Shown here piece by piece: positions 54,597 through 63,517 of a stretch of 64,000 bases of DNA (the stretch's first letter is position 1; every line of letters begins with the position of its first letter). The notes beneath the pieces were generated by a model. It was not told the DNA's origin. It saw nothing but the letters and a program-made list of their open reading frames with translations, and ran no database searches. The translations under genes were made by a program, and so were the position numbers. The stretch lies in contig JBGAGO010000001.1 in assembly GCA_044226655.1 (NCBI GenBank), positions 310,001-374,000 on the forward strand, in the 5' to 3' direction. This stretch comes from JBEVOS01 sp044226655 (lineage in GTDB: Bacteria; Pseudomonadota; Alphaproteobacteria; Caulobacterales; Aquidulcibacteraceae).

Positions 54597-54706
54597 GCCG
54601 GCCTCCCTTGCTGTTTCCCCACACTTTGAAGCGCCGGTATGGCCGCGTCCAGCGGAGAGGATCGGTGCGTCTTGTGCAGTGCAGCAAGGCGGCTTATCGG
54701 GGCGGC

Positions 54707-55576
54707 ATGACCAAGCCAGCCCTTTCGCCCGCGATGGACGATCTCGTCAACAAGACGCTCAACCTCGAACAGATCGAAGTGAACATGTTCCGCGGCCAGA
54801 CGCCGCCGGAAGAGCGCGACCGTATCTTCGGCGGCCAGGTTATCGCGCAGGCCCTGCTGGCGGCCTACAAGACCATCGATGGCCGCATCTGCCATTCGCT
54901 GCAGAGCTATTTCATCCGCCCCGGCGATCCGGCCGTGCCGGTGCTCTATCAGGTCGAGCGCTCGCGCGACGGCAAGAGCTTCACGACGCGGCGCGTGATC
55001 GCAATCCAGAAGGGCGAGCAGATATTCAACCTCGCCTGCTCGTTCCAGATTCCCGAGCAGGGCCTCGAACATCAAAGCGCGCTGCCCGCCGTGCCCCCGC
55101 CCGATCAAGTGCCCGATGAAAGCGAACGCGTCAGAGAGCGCTTCAAGAACCAGCCCGATGAGCTCGCGCGCTGGATGCGCGACCGGCCGATCGAAATGCG
55201 CCCCACCAATCCACAGAATTTCCTCACGCCCGAGCCGCTGCCGCCGGAAGAGAAAATCTGGATGCGCGCGCGCGGCGATGTCGGCGACGACATCGTGATG
55301 AACCAGGCCATCATGGCCTACGCCTCGGATATGTCGCTGCTCTCGACCGGCATGCGCCCGCACGGCGTCACCTGGCACACGGGCATGCAGACAGCGAGCC
55401 TCGACCACATCATCTGGTTCCACCGCCCGACGAATTTCTCGCGCTGGCATCTCTACGTGCAGGACAGCCCCTCCGCCTCCGGCGCACGCGGCTTCAATCG
55501 CGGCGAGATTTATCGCGAAGACGGCGTGCTCGTCGCGAGCGTGGCGCAAGAAGGCTTGATGCGGCAGCGGGGCTGA
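54707..55576 (+). CDS. tesB: Acyl-CoA thioesterase II
   Basis: The ATG at 54707 (MTKPALSPAMDDLV) gives 289 residues, the normal TesB length. The two hot-dog halves contain DRIFGGQVIAQALLAAYKTI (N-terminal signature) and WHTGMQTASLDHIIWFHRP (C-terminal half with the catalytic Asp region). TesB hydrolyses medium- and long-chain acyl-CoA. It is read divergently from the alpha/beta hydrolases. Confidence 0.93.
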   Translation: MTKPALSPAMDDLVNKTLNLEQIEVNMFRGQTPPEERDRIFGGQVIAQALLAAYKTIDGRICHSLQSYFIRPGDPAVPVLYQVERSRDGKSFTTRRVIAIQKGEQIFNLACSFQIPEQGLEHQSALPAVPPPDQVPDESERVRERFKNQPDELARWMRDRPIEMRPTNPQNFLTPEPLPPEEKIWMRARGDVGDDIVMNQAIMAYASDMSLLSTGMRPHGVTWHTGMQTASLDHIIWFHRPTNFSRWHLYVQDSPSASGARGFNRGEIYREDGVLVASVAQEGLMRQRG

Positions 55577-55581
55577 ACCCC

Positions 55582-55601
55582 CGTACTGCCGGCTTCCAGC
55601 C
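55582..55601. repeat. Second copy of the 20-mer repeat (GGCTGGAAGCCGGC type)
   Basis: The reverse complement (ggctggaagccggcagtacg) matches 2841-2860 (ggctggaagccggcggtacg) at 19 of 20 positions. Both copies lie just downstream of a plus-strand gene. Short dispersed repeats of this kind can be relics of mobile or recombination-generated elements. Confidence 0.6.
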
Positions 55602-55619
55602 GTACGAACGAAGCCCCGC

Positions 55620-56186
55620 TCAAGCGCGCGCGAGCGCCGCGCGAATGAGGCGACCAATCTGCTGTTCTTCGCCTTCGCCTTCATGCGTCAGCACGATGCG
55701 GCCATGGCGATCGATCAGCACGAGCGTCGGCCAGGCGCGCAAACCGTAAGCGTCCCAGATGGCGCGGCGCGAATCGAGCGCCACGGGATAATCGACGTGC
55801 AGGCGCGCGGCGGCGACTTCGACATTGGCGCGCACGGCTTCACGCGGAAATTCGGGCGTGTGCACGCCGATCACGCGCAAGCCCGACGCGCCATAGGCGT
55901 CGCGCCACGCCCGCACATGCGGAATGGTGCGGATGCAGTTCACGCAGGAGAGCGCCCAGAATTCCAGCAGCACCGCCTGGCCGCGCAACGCGGCCAGCGA
56001 GAGCGGCGCGCTGTTGAGCCAGCCTTCGGCGCCGTCAAGCGCCGGCGCCGGCCCGCGATCGCGCAGCCGCAAGGGCGGCGATGGCGCGTCGGCGAAGGGC
56101 GAGAGCGAGGACCAGCCGAACGCGCCGAGGGCGGCGGCCGCGCCGCCGAGCCCCGCGGCAACGAGCAAAGCACGCCGCGTTCTCAT
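55620..56186 (-). CDS. Periplasmic thioredoxin-like protein (TlpA/DipZ-like)
   Basis: From ATG 56186 the 188-residue protein has a Tat/Sec-like signal (RTRRALLVAAGLGGAAAALGAFG) and a thioredoxin fold with the active site SCVNCIRT (Cys-Val-Asn-Cys). Strands VLLEFWAL, RVIGVHTPEF and PTLVLIDRHGRIVL are typical. Such proteins reduce or exchange periplasmic disulfides, for example for cytochrome c maturation. It overlaps the DUF2147 gene by 4 bases. Confidence 0.85.
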   Translation of the reverse strand: MRTRRALLVAAGLGGAAAALGAFGWSSLSPFADAPSPPLRLRDRGPAPALDGAEGWLNSAPLSLAALRGQAVLLEFWALSCVNCIRTIPHVRAWRDAYGASGLRVIGVHTPEFPREAVRANVEVAAARLHVDYPVALDSRRAIWDAYGLRAWPTLVLIDRHGRIVLTHEGEGEEQQIGRLIRAALARA

Positions 56187-56614
56187 GGCCGCGGCGCCGG
56201 CGCACGCCGCCAGATCTGCGATTGGCCGAACAGCGGAAACAGCACATAGCCGCGCACCTCGATTTCGGCCGCGCCGTGCGGCGTGACGAGGCAATCATAC
56301 GTGCGTCCGTTTTCGCGATTGTAGAGCTTGCCCTGCCAGGCGCCGCCCTGCGCCGGACGCAGATCGCTGATCAGACGCAGGCCCACGCGCGCCGGCGCCT
56401 CCGCCGCGCGCGCGGGATCCATCATCGAACGATTGGCGTGAACGACGACGACATCGCCGCAGAGAATCTGCGCCTGGGCCGGCCCGCAGGGCCCGATCGT
56501 CACGTCGAAATTGCCGCTCTGCGTCGTCCAGACCCCGCGAGGCGGCGCCTCCTGCGCCATCGCCGCCGATGCAAAGAGCGCAAGCGCCGCAGCAAAAACC
56601 CCTATCGCGCGCAT
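56183..56614 (-). CDS. Exported DUF2147-type protein
   Basis: A 143-residue protein with a signal peptide ending ASAAMA. The sequence GVWTTQSGNFDVTIGPCGPAQ, GAWQGKLYNRENGRTYDC and EVRGYVLFPLFGQSQIWRR follows the DUF2147 pattern, a small lipocalin-like beta-barrel of unknown role. It heads the unit with the thioredoxin-like gene and is divergent from the TetR gene with a 114-base operator region between. Confidence 0.8.
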   Translation of the reverse strand: MRAIGVFAAALALFASAAMAQEAPPRGVWTTQSGNFDVTIGPCGPAQAQILCGDVVVVHANRSMMDPARAAEAPARVGLRLISDLRPAQGGAWQGKLYNRENGRTYDCLVTPHGAAEIEVRGYVLFPLFGQSQIWRRAPAPRP

Positions 56615-56628
56615 CCCGTTCTCCCTTG

Positions 56629-56721
56629 ATGTAGGCGCCGCTTACATTCCGGCCGCGCAAGGATCAACGGAAAAATAAGCAGCGCTTACATACTTGCCGA
56701 AAATGTGATCGACGCTCACAT
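56629..56721. promoter_or_regulatory. Three 19-bp palindromic operator-like sites in the divergent TetR/DUF2147 region
   Basis: Site 1 is atgtaggcgccgcttacat (56629-56647), site 2 aaataagcagcgcttacat (56673-56691) and site 3 atgtgatcgacgctcacat (56703-56721); site 3 with flanks aat...att is a near-perfect palindrome. They share the form ATGTaAGC...GCTtACAT. TetR proteins bind such sites, and the gene immediately right is a TetR member. Sites are 25 and 11 bases apart and cover both divergent promoters. Confidence 0.7.
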
Positions 56722-56728
56722 TGGCGCC

Positions 56729-57379
56729 ATGCCCGCCCCCCGCCGCGCCTACCACCACGGCTCCCTGCGCGAAGCCATGATCGACGCCGCTGTCGACATC
56801 TTGGAAGAAACCGGCGCCGAGACGGTCTCGGTGCGCGAGGCCGCGCGCCGCGCCGGCGTTTCGTCGGGCGCGCCGTTCCGCCATTTCGCCTCGAAGACGG
56901 CCTTGATGACGGCGGTGGCGGAAGAAGGCATGCAGCGGCTGCGCGCGGCCATCGGCCAGAGCGTCAGGCGCTGCAAATCCGATCACCCGCTCGTGCGGCT
57001 CATCGCGATCGCCGACGGCTATGTGCATTGGGCGACGACCTCGCCCACGCATTATCGCGTCGTGGGCGACCGCACGCAGATCGATTTCGACGCCTCGGAG
57101 ATCCTCACCGGCGGCGCGGGCGCGATCCGTCAGGACATGACGCGCATTTTCGAAGAGGCCAAGCGCTTGAAGCTCTTGCGCACGGACGATATCGACGCGC
57201 TCCATTTCGAATGCCGCGCTTTCGCCTATGGCCTGGCGCGCATGTGCGTGGACGGCCATTTGCGCGAATGGGGCGTGCCGAAATCCAAGGCCGCCGCAGC
57301 GATGCGCGCCGCCTTCCGCCGCTACGCCCTTTCCCTCGCCGCCGATCCCGCCGCCATGGCGCGCGCGCTTGAGGCATAG
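56729..57379 (+). CDS. TetR/AcrR-family regulator with a TetR_C_33-like ligand domain
   Basis: The ATG at 56729 (MPAPRRAYHHGSLREAM) fits the YHHGxLRE start typical of one TetR subgroup. HTH: ETVSVREAARRAGVSSGAPFRHFASKTALM. The C-terminal ligand domain is helical, of 216 residues in total from this start. Site 3 ends 8 bases before the start, strongly suggesting self-repression and control of the divergent DUF2147-thioredoxin unit. Confidence 0.88.
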   Translation: MPAPRRAYHHGSLREAMIDAAVDILEETGAETVSVREAARRAGVSSGAPFRHFASKTALMTAVAEEGMQRLRAAIGQSVRRCKSDHPLVRLIAIADGYVHWATTSPTHYRVVGDRTQIDFDASEILTGGAGAIRQDMTRIFEEAKRLKLLRTDDIDALHFECRAFAYGLARMCVDGHLREWGVPKSKAAAAMRAAFRRYALSLAADPAAMARALEA

Positions 57380-57595
57380 CGGCGGCGAGTCTTGGCATGC
57401 GTGCGTCAAATGCGTTGCAATGAGCGGCGCGATGCGTTATCTCGCGCGCCCGTTCAACGCCCAACAGGGAGGCGAGAGTGCAACATCGACTACGCCTCCA
57501 CACGCGCCAGCGCGATAGTTGAGGCTTTGCCGGCGCACAGCCGGCGCTTCGCTTCTTTCTGAAATCAAACGTCGCCTCGCGGCGATTCATTGCTC

Positions 57596-58753
57596 ATGCC
57601 TATGAACGCTCTCGCTCCTTCGGGCGAGCGCGCACGTCCGCCGAACGGGCGTGCGGCGCTCGAACGCGCCCTGTCGCGCTATCGTCCCGACTTTCAAACG
57701 CGCGTGCGGCGCATCGCGCGCGCGCATCCCTGGATCGCCGATCTGGCGCTCTCCTTTCCGGCCGTGCTGTTTGCGATCGCCATGCCGCGCCAAGGTATCG
57801 ATGCGCGGGCGATCGCCCGGCTCGCGGTCGAAGGCGCGCCGCTCGCGGCGCTTGCGGGCGCGGCTGGAATCCCGTTGTGGCTGCGCCCCTTTCCGGCGGA
57901 AGCATTCGCCGCGCGTATTCCCGCGCTTCCGGATGGCGTCGATTTTCGCCGGCGCATCGCCAACCATTTTCCGAAGAGATGGAAAGACGCACCCGTGTGG
58001 TGCAAGAACCTCGCGCAGGCGGCGCGCTGGTGCGATGAGGATTTCGCGCTCTGGATCGCGCGGGAAGCGCCCCTGAAGCCGCCCAAGGCGCGCCGCCGCC
58101 ATCGCCGGATTTCGCCGCGCCACAACCTCATGTGGCTCTGGGCATGGTATTCGCAGCGGCCCGATCTGTTCGCATCGCACTTTGTCGAAACGCCGTGGCG
58201 GCCCGAAATGCAATGGGACGCGGCGTTCGAGGGCGCGCGCGCCTGGTCGGCAAAGCTTACGCTGCCGCTCTATCTCGGCGCGGGCGCCATCGCCGATATG
58301 TGGCTCGCCGAAGGCGCATGCGACGGGTACGCCATTCGCCCGCTGGCGACGGCCGACGCGATTGCGGCGGAAGCCGCGGCGATGCGGCATTGCGTCGGCT
58401 CCTATGGCGATTTCATCGCGAGCAACGAAACGCGGGTTTGGAGTGTCACGAAGGATGGCGCGCGCGTGGCCACGCTCTCGATCGGCCAGCGCAGCGGCGA
58501 ACCGTTCCCGTCGATCACGGAACTGGCGGGCGCCGGCAACGCGCCGGTCAGCAAAGCGGCGTGGCGCGCCGTGCGCCGCTGGCTCCATGCCCAGGATTCC
58601 CTTGAGGTCGACAGCGCGCGCGTGATCACGATCCCCGACCGGTTCGATCAGGCAACGTGGCGCGCGCTGTGGCGTCCCTATTGGATCGCGCAGCGCTCGG
58701 TTCCGGATTGGCTGCCTCTTTGCGCACGAACGGACGCGTTCTACGCGCTCTAG
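57596..58753 (+). CDS. PcfJ-like protein
   Basis: The 385-residue product (ATG 57596; ATG 57602 is also possible) has at residues about 255-325 the PcfJ-type core: AEAAAMRHCVGSYGDFI, ETRVWSVTKDGARVATLSIG. Upstream helices contain paired Trp residues (NLMWLWAWYSQRPDLF). PcfJ-type proteins are found on mobile elements and phages with no known activity. It stands after a 216-base gap from the TetR gene and has no plasmid-type neighbour here, so the context is chromosomal. Confidence 0.7.
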   Translation: MPMNALAPSGERARPPNGRAALERALSRYRPDFQTRVRRIARAHPWIADLALSFPAVLFAIAMPRQGIDARAIARLAVEGAPLAALAGAAGIPLWLRPFPAEAFAARIPALPDGVDFRRRIANHFPKRWKDAPVWCKNLAQAARWCDEDFALWIAREAPLKPPKARRRHRRISPRHNLMWLWAWYSQRPDLFASHFVETPWRPEMQWDAAFEGARAWSAKLTLPLYLGAGAIADMWLAEGACDGYAIRPLATADAIAAEAAAMRHCVGSYGDFIASNETRVWSVTKDGARVATLSIGQRSGEPFPSITELAGAGNAPVSKAAWRAVRRWLHAQDSLEVDSARVITIPDRFDQATWRALWRPYWIAQRSVPDWLPLCARTDAFYAL

Positions 58754-58809
58754 CCAATTCGATTGCGGCTGAAGCGAAAAGCGCTAGCCTCTCTGGTGGA
58801 GGCTCGCCC

Positions 58810-59694
58810 ATGCCCGCGCTCAAGCACTTTCCGCGTGACGTTTCGCCCGAGACCATCGTCGCCGCGCTCGATGAGGACGGCGCGTGCATCATCGACGATC
58901 TGGCGCCGGCCGGCGTGATGGACGCGTTTGCGCGCGAGATCATGCCCTATGTCGAGGCCACGCCCGTCGGCGCGGACGATTTCGCGGGCGATCACACCAC
59001 ACGCACGGGCGCGCTCGTGGCTCGCTCGCCCGCCAGCCGGGCGCTGCTCACCGATCCCACCATTCTCGGCGCGTGCGATCTCTTCCTGAAGCGCGCCTGC
59101 GACCGTTATCAGGTGCATCTCACGCAGGTGATCCGCATCCGGCCCGGCCAGGGCAAACAGCCGCTGCATCGCGATAAGCTGGCCTGGGGCGGCTTCATCG
59201 AAGGCTATGAGCCGCAGCTCAACACGATCTGGGCGATGACCGATTTCACGCGTGAGAATGGCGCCACGCGCGTCGTGCCCGGCAGCGGGCGCTGGGAGAA
59301 AGCGCGGCGCGCCGAGCCGGAGGAGATCGCCTATGCCGAGATGAAGCGCGGCTCCGTGCTGGTCTATTCAGGCTCCGTCATTCACAGCGGCGGCGCCAAT
59401 GAGAGCGACCACGACCGCCTCGGCATCAACCTCACCTATTGCCTGGGCTGGCTGCGCCAGGAGGAGAACCAATATCTCTCCTGCCCGCCCGCGATCGCGC
59501 GCACGCTCAATCCAGCGCTGCAGGCGCTCCTGGGCTATGCGATGGGCGGCTATGCGCTCGGCTATTTCTCTCAGCCGCTGCCGCCGGGCGAGGGCGCGGA
59601 AATTTGCCCGCCCAATGTCGCCTTGGGCGATGACGCTCTGGGCTGGGGCGATTCCGACCTGCGCGCCGCCGTGGTGTCGCGCACGCAGACCTGA
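58810..59694 (+). CDS. Phytanoyl-CoA dioxygenase (PhyH)-family Fe(II)/2-oxoglutarate enzyme
   Basis: From ATG 58810 (after ggtggagg) the protein is 294 residues. Iron ligands are His120 and Asp122 in PLHRDKLAWGGF and His192 in VIHSGGANES; Arg203 in DHDRLGINL may bind 2-oxoglutarate. The double-stranded beta-helix core runs through residues ~40-210. PhyH members hydroxylate lipids or small molecules; the substrate is unknown. It is alone, convergent with the cytochrome c gene. Confidence 0.85.
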   Translation: MPALKHFPRDVSPETIVAALDEDGACIIDDLAPAGVMDAFAREIMPYVEATPVGADDFAGDHTTRTGALVARSPASRALLTDPTILGACDLFLKRACDRYQVHLTQVIRIRPGQGKQPLHRDKLAWGGFIEGYEPQLNTIWAMTDFTRENGATRVVPGSGRWEKARRAEPEEIAYAEMKRGSVLVYSGSVIHSGGANESDHDRLGINLTYCLGWLRQEENQYLSCPPAIARTLNPALQALLGYAMGGYALGYFSQPLPPGEGAEICPPNVALGDDALGWGDSDLRAAVVSRTQT

Positions 59695-59697
59695 GCC

Positions 59698-60066
59698 TCA
59701 GCGGCTGTCCGTGCTCTGGATCGAACGCAGATAGGCGATCAGCGCATCGGTCTCGTCGATCGAAAAATTGAACTGCGGCATGTTGGCGTCGCCGACATGG
59801 ATGCCTTCGCGCAGCTCGGTCTCGAGCACGTCGAAGCGATAGATGACGCCGAGATTGCGGAATTTCGGCGAGGCCGGATTGGGGCTGTCGCCGTGCTCCG
59901 CCGTCGCGTGGCAAGAGCCGCAGCGATTGTACGCCAGCGCGCGCCCGGCCGAGGCGAGATCGGCCCGCGCCGCCGGCTCCTCGCTCACATCCGCCGGCTC
60001 ATGCGCGCAGGCCGCCAGCAAGAGCCCGCCGGCCGCCAAAGCGGAAAAGAACAGCGATCGAATCAT
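59698..60066 (-). CDS. Lipoprotein c-type cytochrome
   Basis: A 122-residue protein starting at ATG 60066 with a lipoprotein signal (LAAGGLLLAAC, Cys20) and a single haem motif CGSCH (Cys49-Cys52-His53). DANMPQFNF supplies the expected Met ligand. Such cytochromes carry electrons at the inner- or outer-membrane face. It ends 3 bases after the dioxygenase stop. Confidence 0.85.
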   Translation of the reverse strand: MIRSLFFSALAAGGLLLAACAHEPADVSEEPAARADLASAGRALAYNRCGSCHATAEHGDSPNPASPKFRNLGVIYRFDVLETELREGIHVGDANMPQFNFSIDETDALIAYLRSIQSTDSR

Positions 60067-60207
60067 GGCGCACCCTAGCATCCCCCCGCCGCTGCCGCTT
60101 GCGCGCCATCAAACCCGCAAGGCCCCGCGGGACGGGCCCTCCGCCGCCCCCGCCCCGCGACTGAAAATCAATGGCGCGCCGCCTGACCGGGCTTTAATGA
60201 TGCGGCC

Positions 60208-60954
60208 ATGACGCCCGCGCCCCGCGCCTCCATCCTCGTCGCCGTCTTCAACGAGGCCGAGAACGTCTCGGAGGTCTGCAGCGAAATCCTCGACAAGGCC
60301 GCGCCGGCCGCGCCGTTCGAGGTGATCTTTGTCGATGACGGCTCGACCGACGGCACGGCCGATATTCTCCAGGCGATCGCCGACAAGGATGCGCGCGTGC
60401 GTCTCATCCGCCACGATCGCCGCTGCGGCAAATCGCAAGCGCTGCGCACCGGCGCGCGCCTCGCCGCCGCGCCCTGGATCGCCACGCTCGATGGCGACGG
60501 CCAGAACGATCCCGCCGATCTGCCAGACATGCTCGCGCTGGCCTGGGCGGCGACCGCGGGCGCGCCTTTGGTGGCCGGCGTGCGCGTGCGCCGCAACGAT
60601 CCGATCTCGCGCCTGATCGCCACGCGCATCGCCAACGGCTTCCGCGCCGCCGTGCTCGGCGATCATTGCCCCGACACCGGCTGCGGCGTGAAAGTGTTTT
60701 CGCGCGACGCGTTTCTGCTGCTGCCCTGCTTCGAGGGCATGCACCGCTTTCTGCCAGCGCTGTTCGCACGCTATGGCCATCCGCTGATCAATCATCCGGT
60801 GCGCCATCGGGCGCGGCTCAAAGGCGTGTCGAAATACACCAATTGGGGCCGGGCGCTGGTCGGCGTGTTCGACATGATGGGCGTCATCTGGCTGACGCAG
60901 CGCACGCGCGCGCCGCGCGCCGTCACCGAACGCAGCTTGGCGCCGACCTCGTGA
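60208..60954 (+). CDS. GT2 glycosyltransferase (polyprenol-phosphate sugar synthase-like)
   Basis: A 248-residue GT-A enzyme: RASILVAVFNEAENVSEV, VIFVDDGSTDGTADIL, LDGDGQNDPADL (DxD site), and CGVKVFSRDAF. It lacks the C-terminal membrane helices of larger DPM1-like proteins and ends in a basic tail. It makes an undecaprenyl- or other polyprenyl-phosphate sugar for a downstream GT39-type transferase. The next gene starts within its stop (gtga). Confidence 0.88.
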   Translation: MTPAPRASILVAVFNEAENVSEVCSEILDKAAPAAPFEVIFVDDGSTDGTADILQAIADKDARVRLIRHDRRCGKSQALRTGARLAAAPWIATLDGDGQNDPADLPDMLALAWAATAGAPLVAGVRVRRNDPISRLIATRIANGFRAAVLGDHCPDTGCGVKVFSRDAFLLLPCFEGMHRFLPALFARYGHPLINHPVRHRARLKGVSKYTNWGRALVGVFDMMGVIWLTQRTRAPRAVTERSLAPTS

Positions 60955-62609
60955 TCGCTCTGCTCGCGTCGCGGCGCGCCTGGATCGCTTTGGCGCTGCT
61001 GTGCCTTGGCCTCTTCCTGCCCGGCATCGCCAGCCTGCCACCGACCGACCGCGATGAATCGCGCTACGTCGTCACCAGCGAGCGCATGGCCGATACGGGC
61101 GATGTCGTCGATCTGCGCTTCCAGGATCAGCCGCGCTATCTGCAGCCCGCCGGCATCTATTGGCTGCAGGCGTTTTCCGCCTCCGTGTTCGATGGGCCCG
61201 AGCATCAGGACATCTGGCCCTACCGCATCCCCTCCGTGCTCGGCGCGCTGATCGCGGTGCTGCTCACCGGATGGATCGGCGCGCATTTCTTCGGACGCGC
61301 CGCGGGCCTCGCCGCCGCCGTGCTGCTGGCGACCTCGTTCTCGCTCACCTTCGAAGCGCATATCGCCAAGATCGACGCGGCTTTGCTGGCCGCCATCGTC
61401 GCCGCGCAGCTCGCCCTGATGCGCGCCTACGTCGAACCGAGCGTGAGCCGCGCGACCTCGGCTTTGTTCTGGGCCGCGCTGGGCGTCGGCCTCATGCTCA
61501 AAGGGCCGGTGATCCTGATCGTCTCGGGCGGCACGGTGCTCGCGCTTTTGGCGTGGGACCGCAAAGCCGCCTGGCTGCGCAATCTCCGCCCCACTTGGGG
61601 TCCGCTGGTGACGCTCGCGGTCGCCGCGCCCTGGTTCATCGCCATCGGCGTGATGACGGATGGCGCCTTTTTCACGCGCGCGCTGATGCGCAATTTCCTC
61701 GGCAAAGTCGGCGCCGGCGAGCAGGGCCACAACGGCCCGCCCGGCTATCATCTGGCGCTGGTGCTGTTCGCGTTCTGGCCGGGCGTGCTGATCGCGGCGC
61801 GCGCTTTGGGCTTCACCTGGCGCGAACGCACGCAGCCGGCCGTGCGCTTCCTGCTGTGCTGGATCGTCCCGACCTGGATCGTGTTCGAATTGGTGGCGAC
61901 CAAGCTGCCGCATTACGTGCTGCCGACCTATCCCGCGCTCGCCTGCCTCGCAGCGGCCGGCCTCTTCGCGCCCGCGCCGGCGTCCGAAAACCGCTGGAGC
62001 AAAATGGCGTTCGCGCTGTTCGCCTGCGCCTGGCTCGCGGCGGGCGTGGTGATCGCCGCGCTCGCGCCGGCGGCGTTGCAGCAGATGGAGGGCCGGCTCG
62101 ATCCAATCGCCTGCACGCTCGCCGCCATTGGAATCGCCGCCGCCGCCGGCGCGCTCTTTCTGCTCGCGACCAAGCGCGCGGTCGGCGCCGTCGCCGCCAT
62201 GGCGGTCGCCGCGCTGGCCATCTGGGGCAACACGTTCGGCTACACCTTGCCGCGTCTCGAAAGCTTCTGGATGAGCCCGCGCCTCGCCAGCGCGGCGCGT
62301 GATGCGGTGCCCTCCTGCGATGGCCCGCTGGTGACGACGCCCTACAGCGAACCCAGCCTCGTCTTCCTCTACGGCCGCGCCCGCACGCGCCTTGCCGCCA
62401 CCGGCGCACAGGCCGCGGATTCGCTGGCCGCCTTCGATTGCGGCGTCGCCATCGTGGGCCGCGCCGAGCAACCTTCCTTCCTGGCGCGCGCTGCGGCGCT
62501 CGGCGTCGCGCCGCGCCCGGTCGCCCACATCAATGGCCGCAATTACTCCAACGGCGACGCGCTCGATCTCATCGTGTACATCGACGCGAAAGACCATGTC
62601 CTCCGATAG
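60951..62609 (+). CDS. ArnT/GT39-like polyprenyl-phosphate sugar transferase
   Basis: From GTG 60951 the 552-residue protein has many membrane helices and the ArnT/PMT-type motif PPTDRDESRYV near residue 27. It resembles inner-membrane GT-C transferases that move a sugar from a polyprenyl phosphate donor onto a lipid or protein in the periplasm. The GT2 gene upstream and the VTT gene downstream overlap it by 4 and 14 bases, so all three are one operon. Confidence 0.85.
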   Translation: MIALLASRRAWIALALLCLGLFLPGIASLPPTDRDESRYVVTSERMADTGDVVDLRFQDQPRYLQPAGIYWLQAFSASVFDGPEHQDIWPYRIPSVLGALIAVLLTGWIGAHFFGRAAGLAAAVLLATSFSLTFEAHIAKIDAALLAAIVAAQLALMRAYVEPSVSRATSALFWAALGVGLMLKGPVILIVSGGTVLALLAWDRKAAWLRNLRPTWGPLVTLAVAAPWFIAIGVMTDGAFFTRALMRNFLGKVGAGEQGHNGPPGYHLALVLFAFWPGVLIAARALGFTWRERTQPAVRFLLCWIVPTWIVFELVATKLPHYVLPTYPALACLAAAGLFAPAPASENRWSKMAFALFACAWLAAGVVIAALAPAALQQMEGRLDPIACTLAAIGIAAAAGALFLLATKRAVGAVAAMAVAALAIWGNTFGYTLPRLESFWMSPRLASAARDAVPSCDGPLVTTPYSEPSLVFLYGRARTRLAATGAQAADSLAAFDCGVAIVGRAEQPSFLARAAALGVAPRPVAHINGRNYSNGDALDLIVYIDAKDHVLR

Positions 62610-63291
62610 CGCCCCGCGCCCGCGTTCCAGCGGCTATCTCATCGGCTTCGCCGTTCTGGGCGCGGTGACTTTGCTCGGCTTCGCCGCGCCGTTCCTGCCC
62701 GCCGATCTCGCGCATCGGCTCGGCGACGCGCTGGAAATCGTGCAAGCGACGCCCTGGGCGCCATTCGCCGCCATCGGCGCCTTCGCGCTGTTGGCCACGC
62801 TGGGCGCGCCGCAGATCGTGCTCATCACCGCTTTGGTCGCGGCGTTCGGGCCGTGGGCGGGCCTCGCCTATAGCTGGACCGGCAAGATGATCGCGTGCTG
62901 CATCGGCTTCGCGGTCGGGCGCCGCTTCGGCGCGCGCATCCTGGCGCGCCATTCAAGCCCGCGCGTCGCCGAGCTCATGCAGCAGCTGGCGCGCCGCGGC
63001 ATGCTGGCGAGCGGGATCATTCGCCTCGTGCCGACCGTGCCCTCCGTGCTCGTGAACATCGCCGCGGGCGCGACGCCCATAAGGTTCCGCGATTTCTTCA
63101 TCGGCACGGCGATCGGCAGCCTGCCGAAAATGGCGCTGATGGCGTTCGGCGGCCATGCCGCCATGGTCGCCGTGCAGGCGCATAGCCTCTGGGCCTGGGC
63201 CGCGCTCGCCGTGATCCTGCTGCTCTGGGCCGCCCTCGCGATCGCCGGCCGCCGCTGGCTGGGGCGGACGCGTCAAGAACCGCAGCGCTGA
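62596..63291 (+). CDS. VTT/DedA-family (TVP38-like) membrane protein
   Basis: A 231-residue protein with about five to six helices. The family motif lies around residues 70-165: ALLATLGAPQIVLI, GKMIACCIGFAVGRRFG and LASGIIRLVPTVPSVLVNIAAG. DedA/TVP38 proteins translocate lipid-linked carriers such as undecaprenyl phosphate or phospholipids across the membrane. The overlap with the GT39 gene supports a role in recycling its lipid carrier. Confidence 0.85.
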   Translation: MSSDSAPRPRSSGYLIGFAVLGAVTLLGFAAPFLPADLAHRLGDALEIVQATPWAPFAAIGAFALLATLGAPQIVLITALVAAFGPWAGLAYSWTGKMIACCIGFAVGRRFGARILARHSSPRVAELMQQLARRGMLASGIIRLVPTVPSVLVNIAAGATPIRFRDFFIGTAIGSLPKMALMAFGGHAAMVAVQAHSLWAWAALAVILLLWAALAIAGRRWLGRTRQEPQR

Positions 63292-63517
63292 ACCGAGCGC
63301 GCGCTTCGCGCATTCGGGCGCTTGCAGCAGCGCATCCTGCGAAACGGTGGGGACTTACCGATTCCTGCGCCGCCCTGTGATCGCGCGCGTTCGACCAACG
63401 AAACCGCCATGACTCATCACAGCGCACGACACGGACGGGCGAATTTGTATTGCCAGCAACCTCCCTTTGTGTCGACGTTTGCGTGCGCGCGCGGCTCGAA
63501 ACTTCCGACGACACGGG

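Noticed and set aside
57380..57595. The 216-base gap between the TetR and PcfJ-like genes as a small gene or RNA.
   Set aside because: Frames are short, without a ribosome site or conserved residues, and no stable symmetric structure was found.
63292..63517. The gap after the VTT gene as a promoter array or attachment site.
   Set aside because: No tRNA end, direct repeat pair or convincing promoter could be read here.
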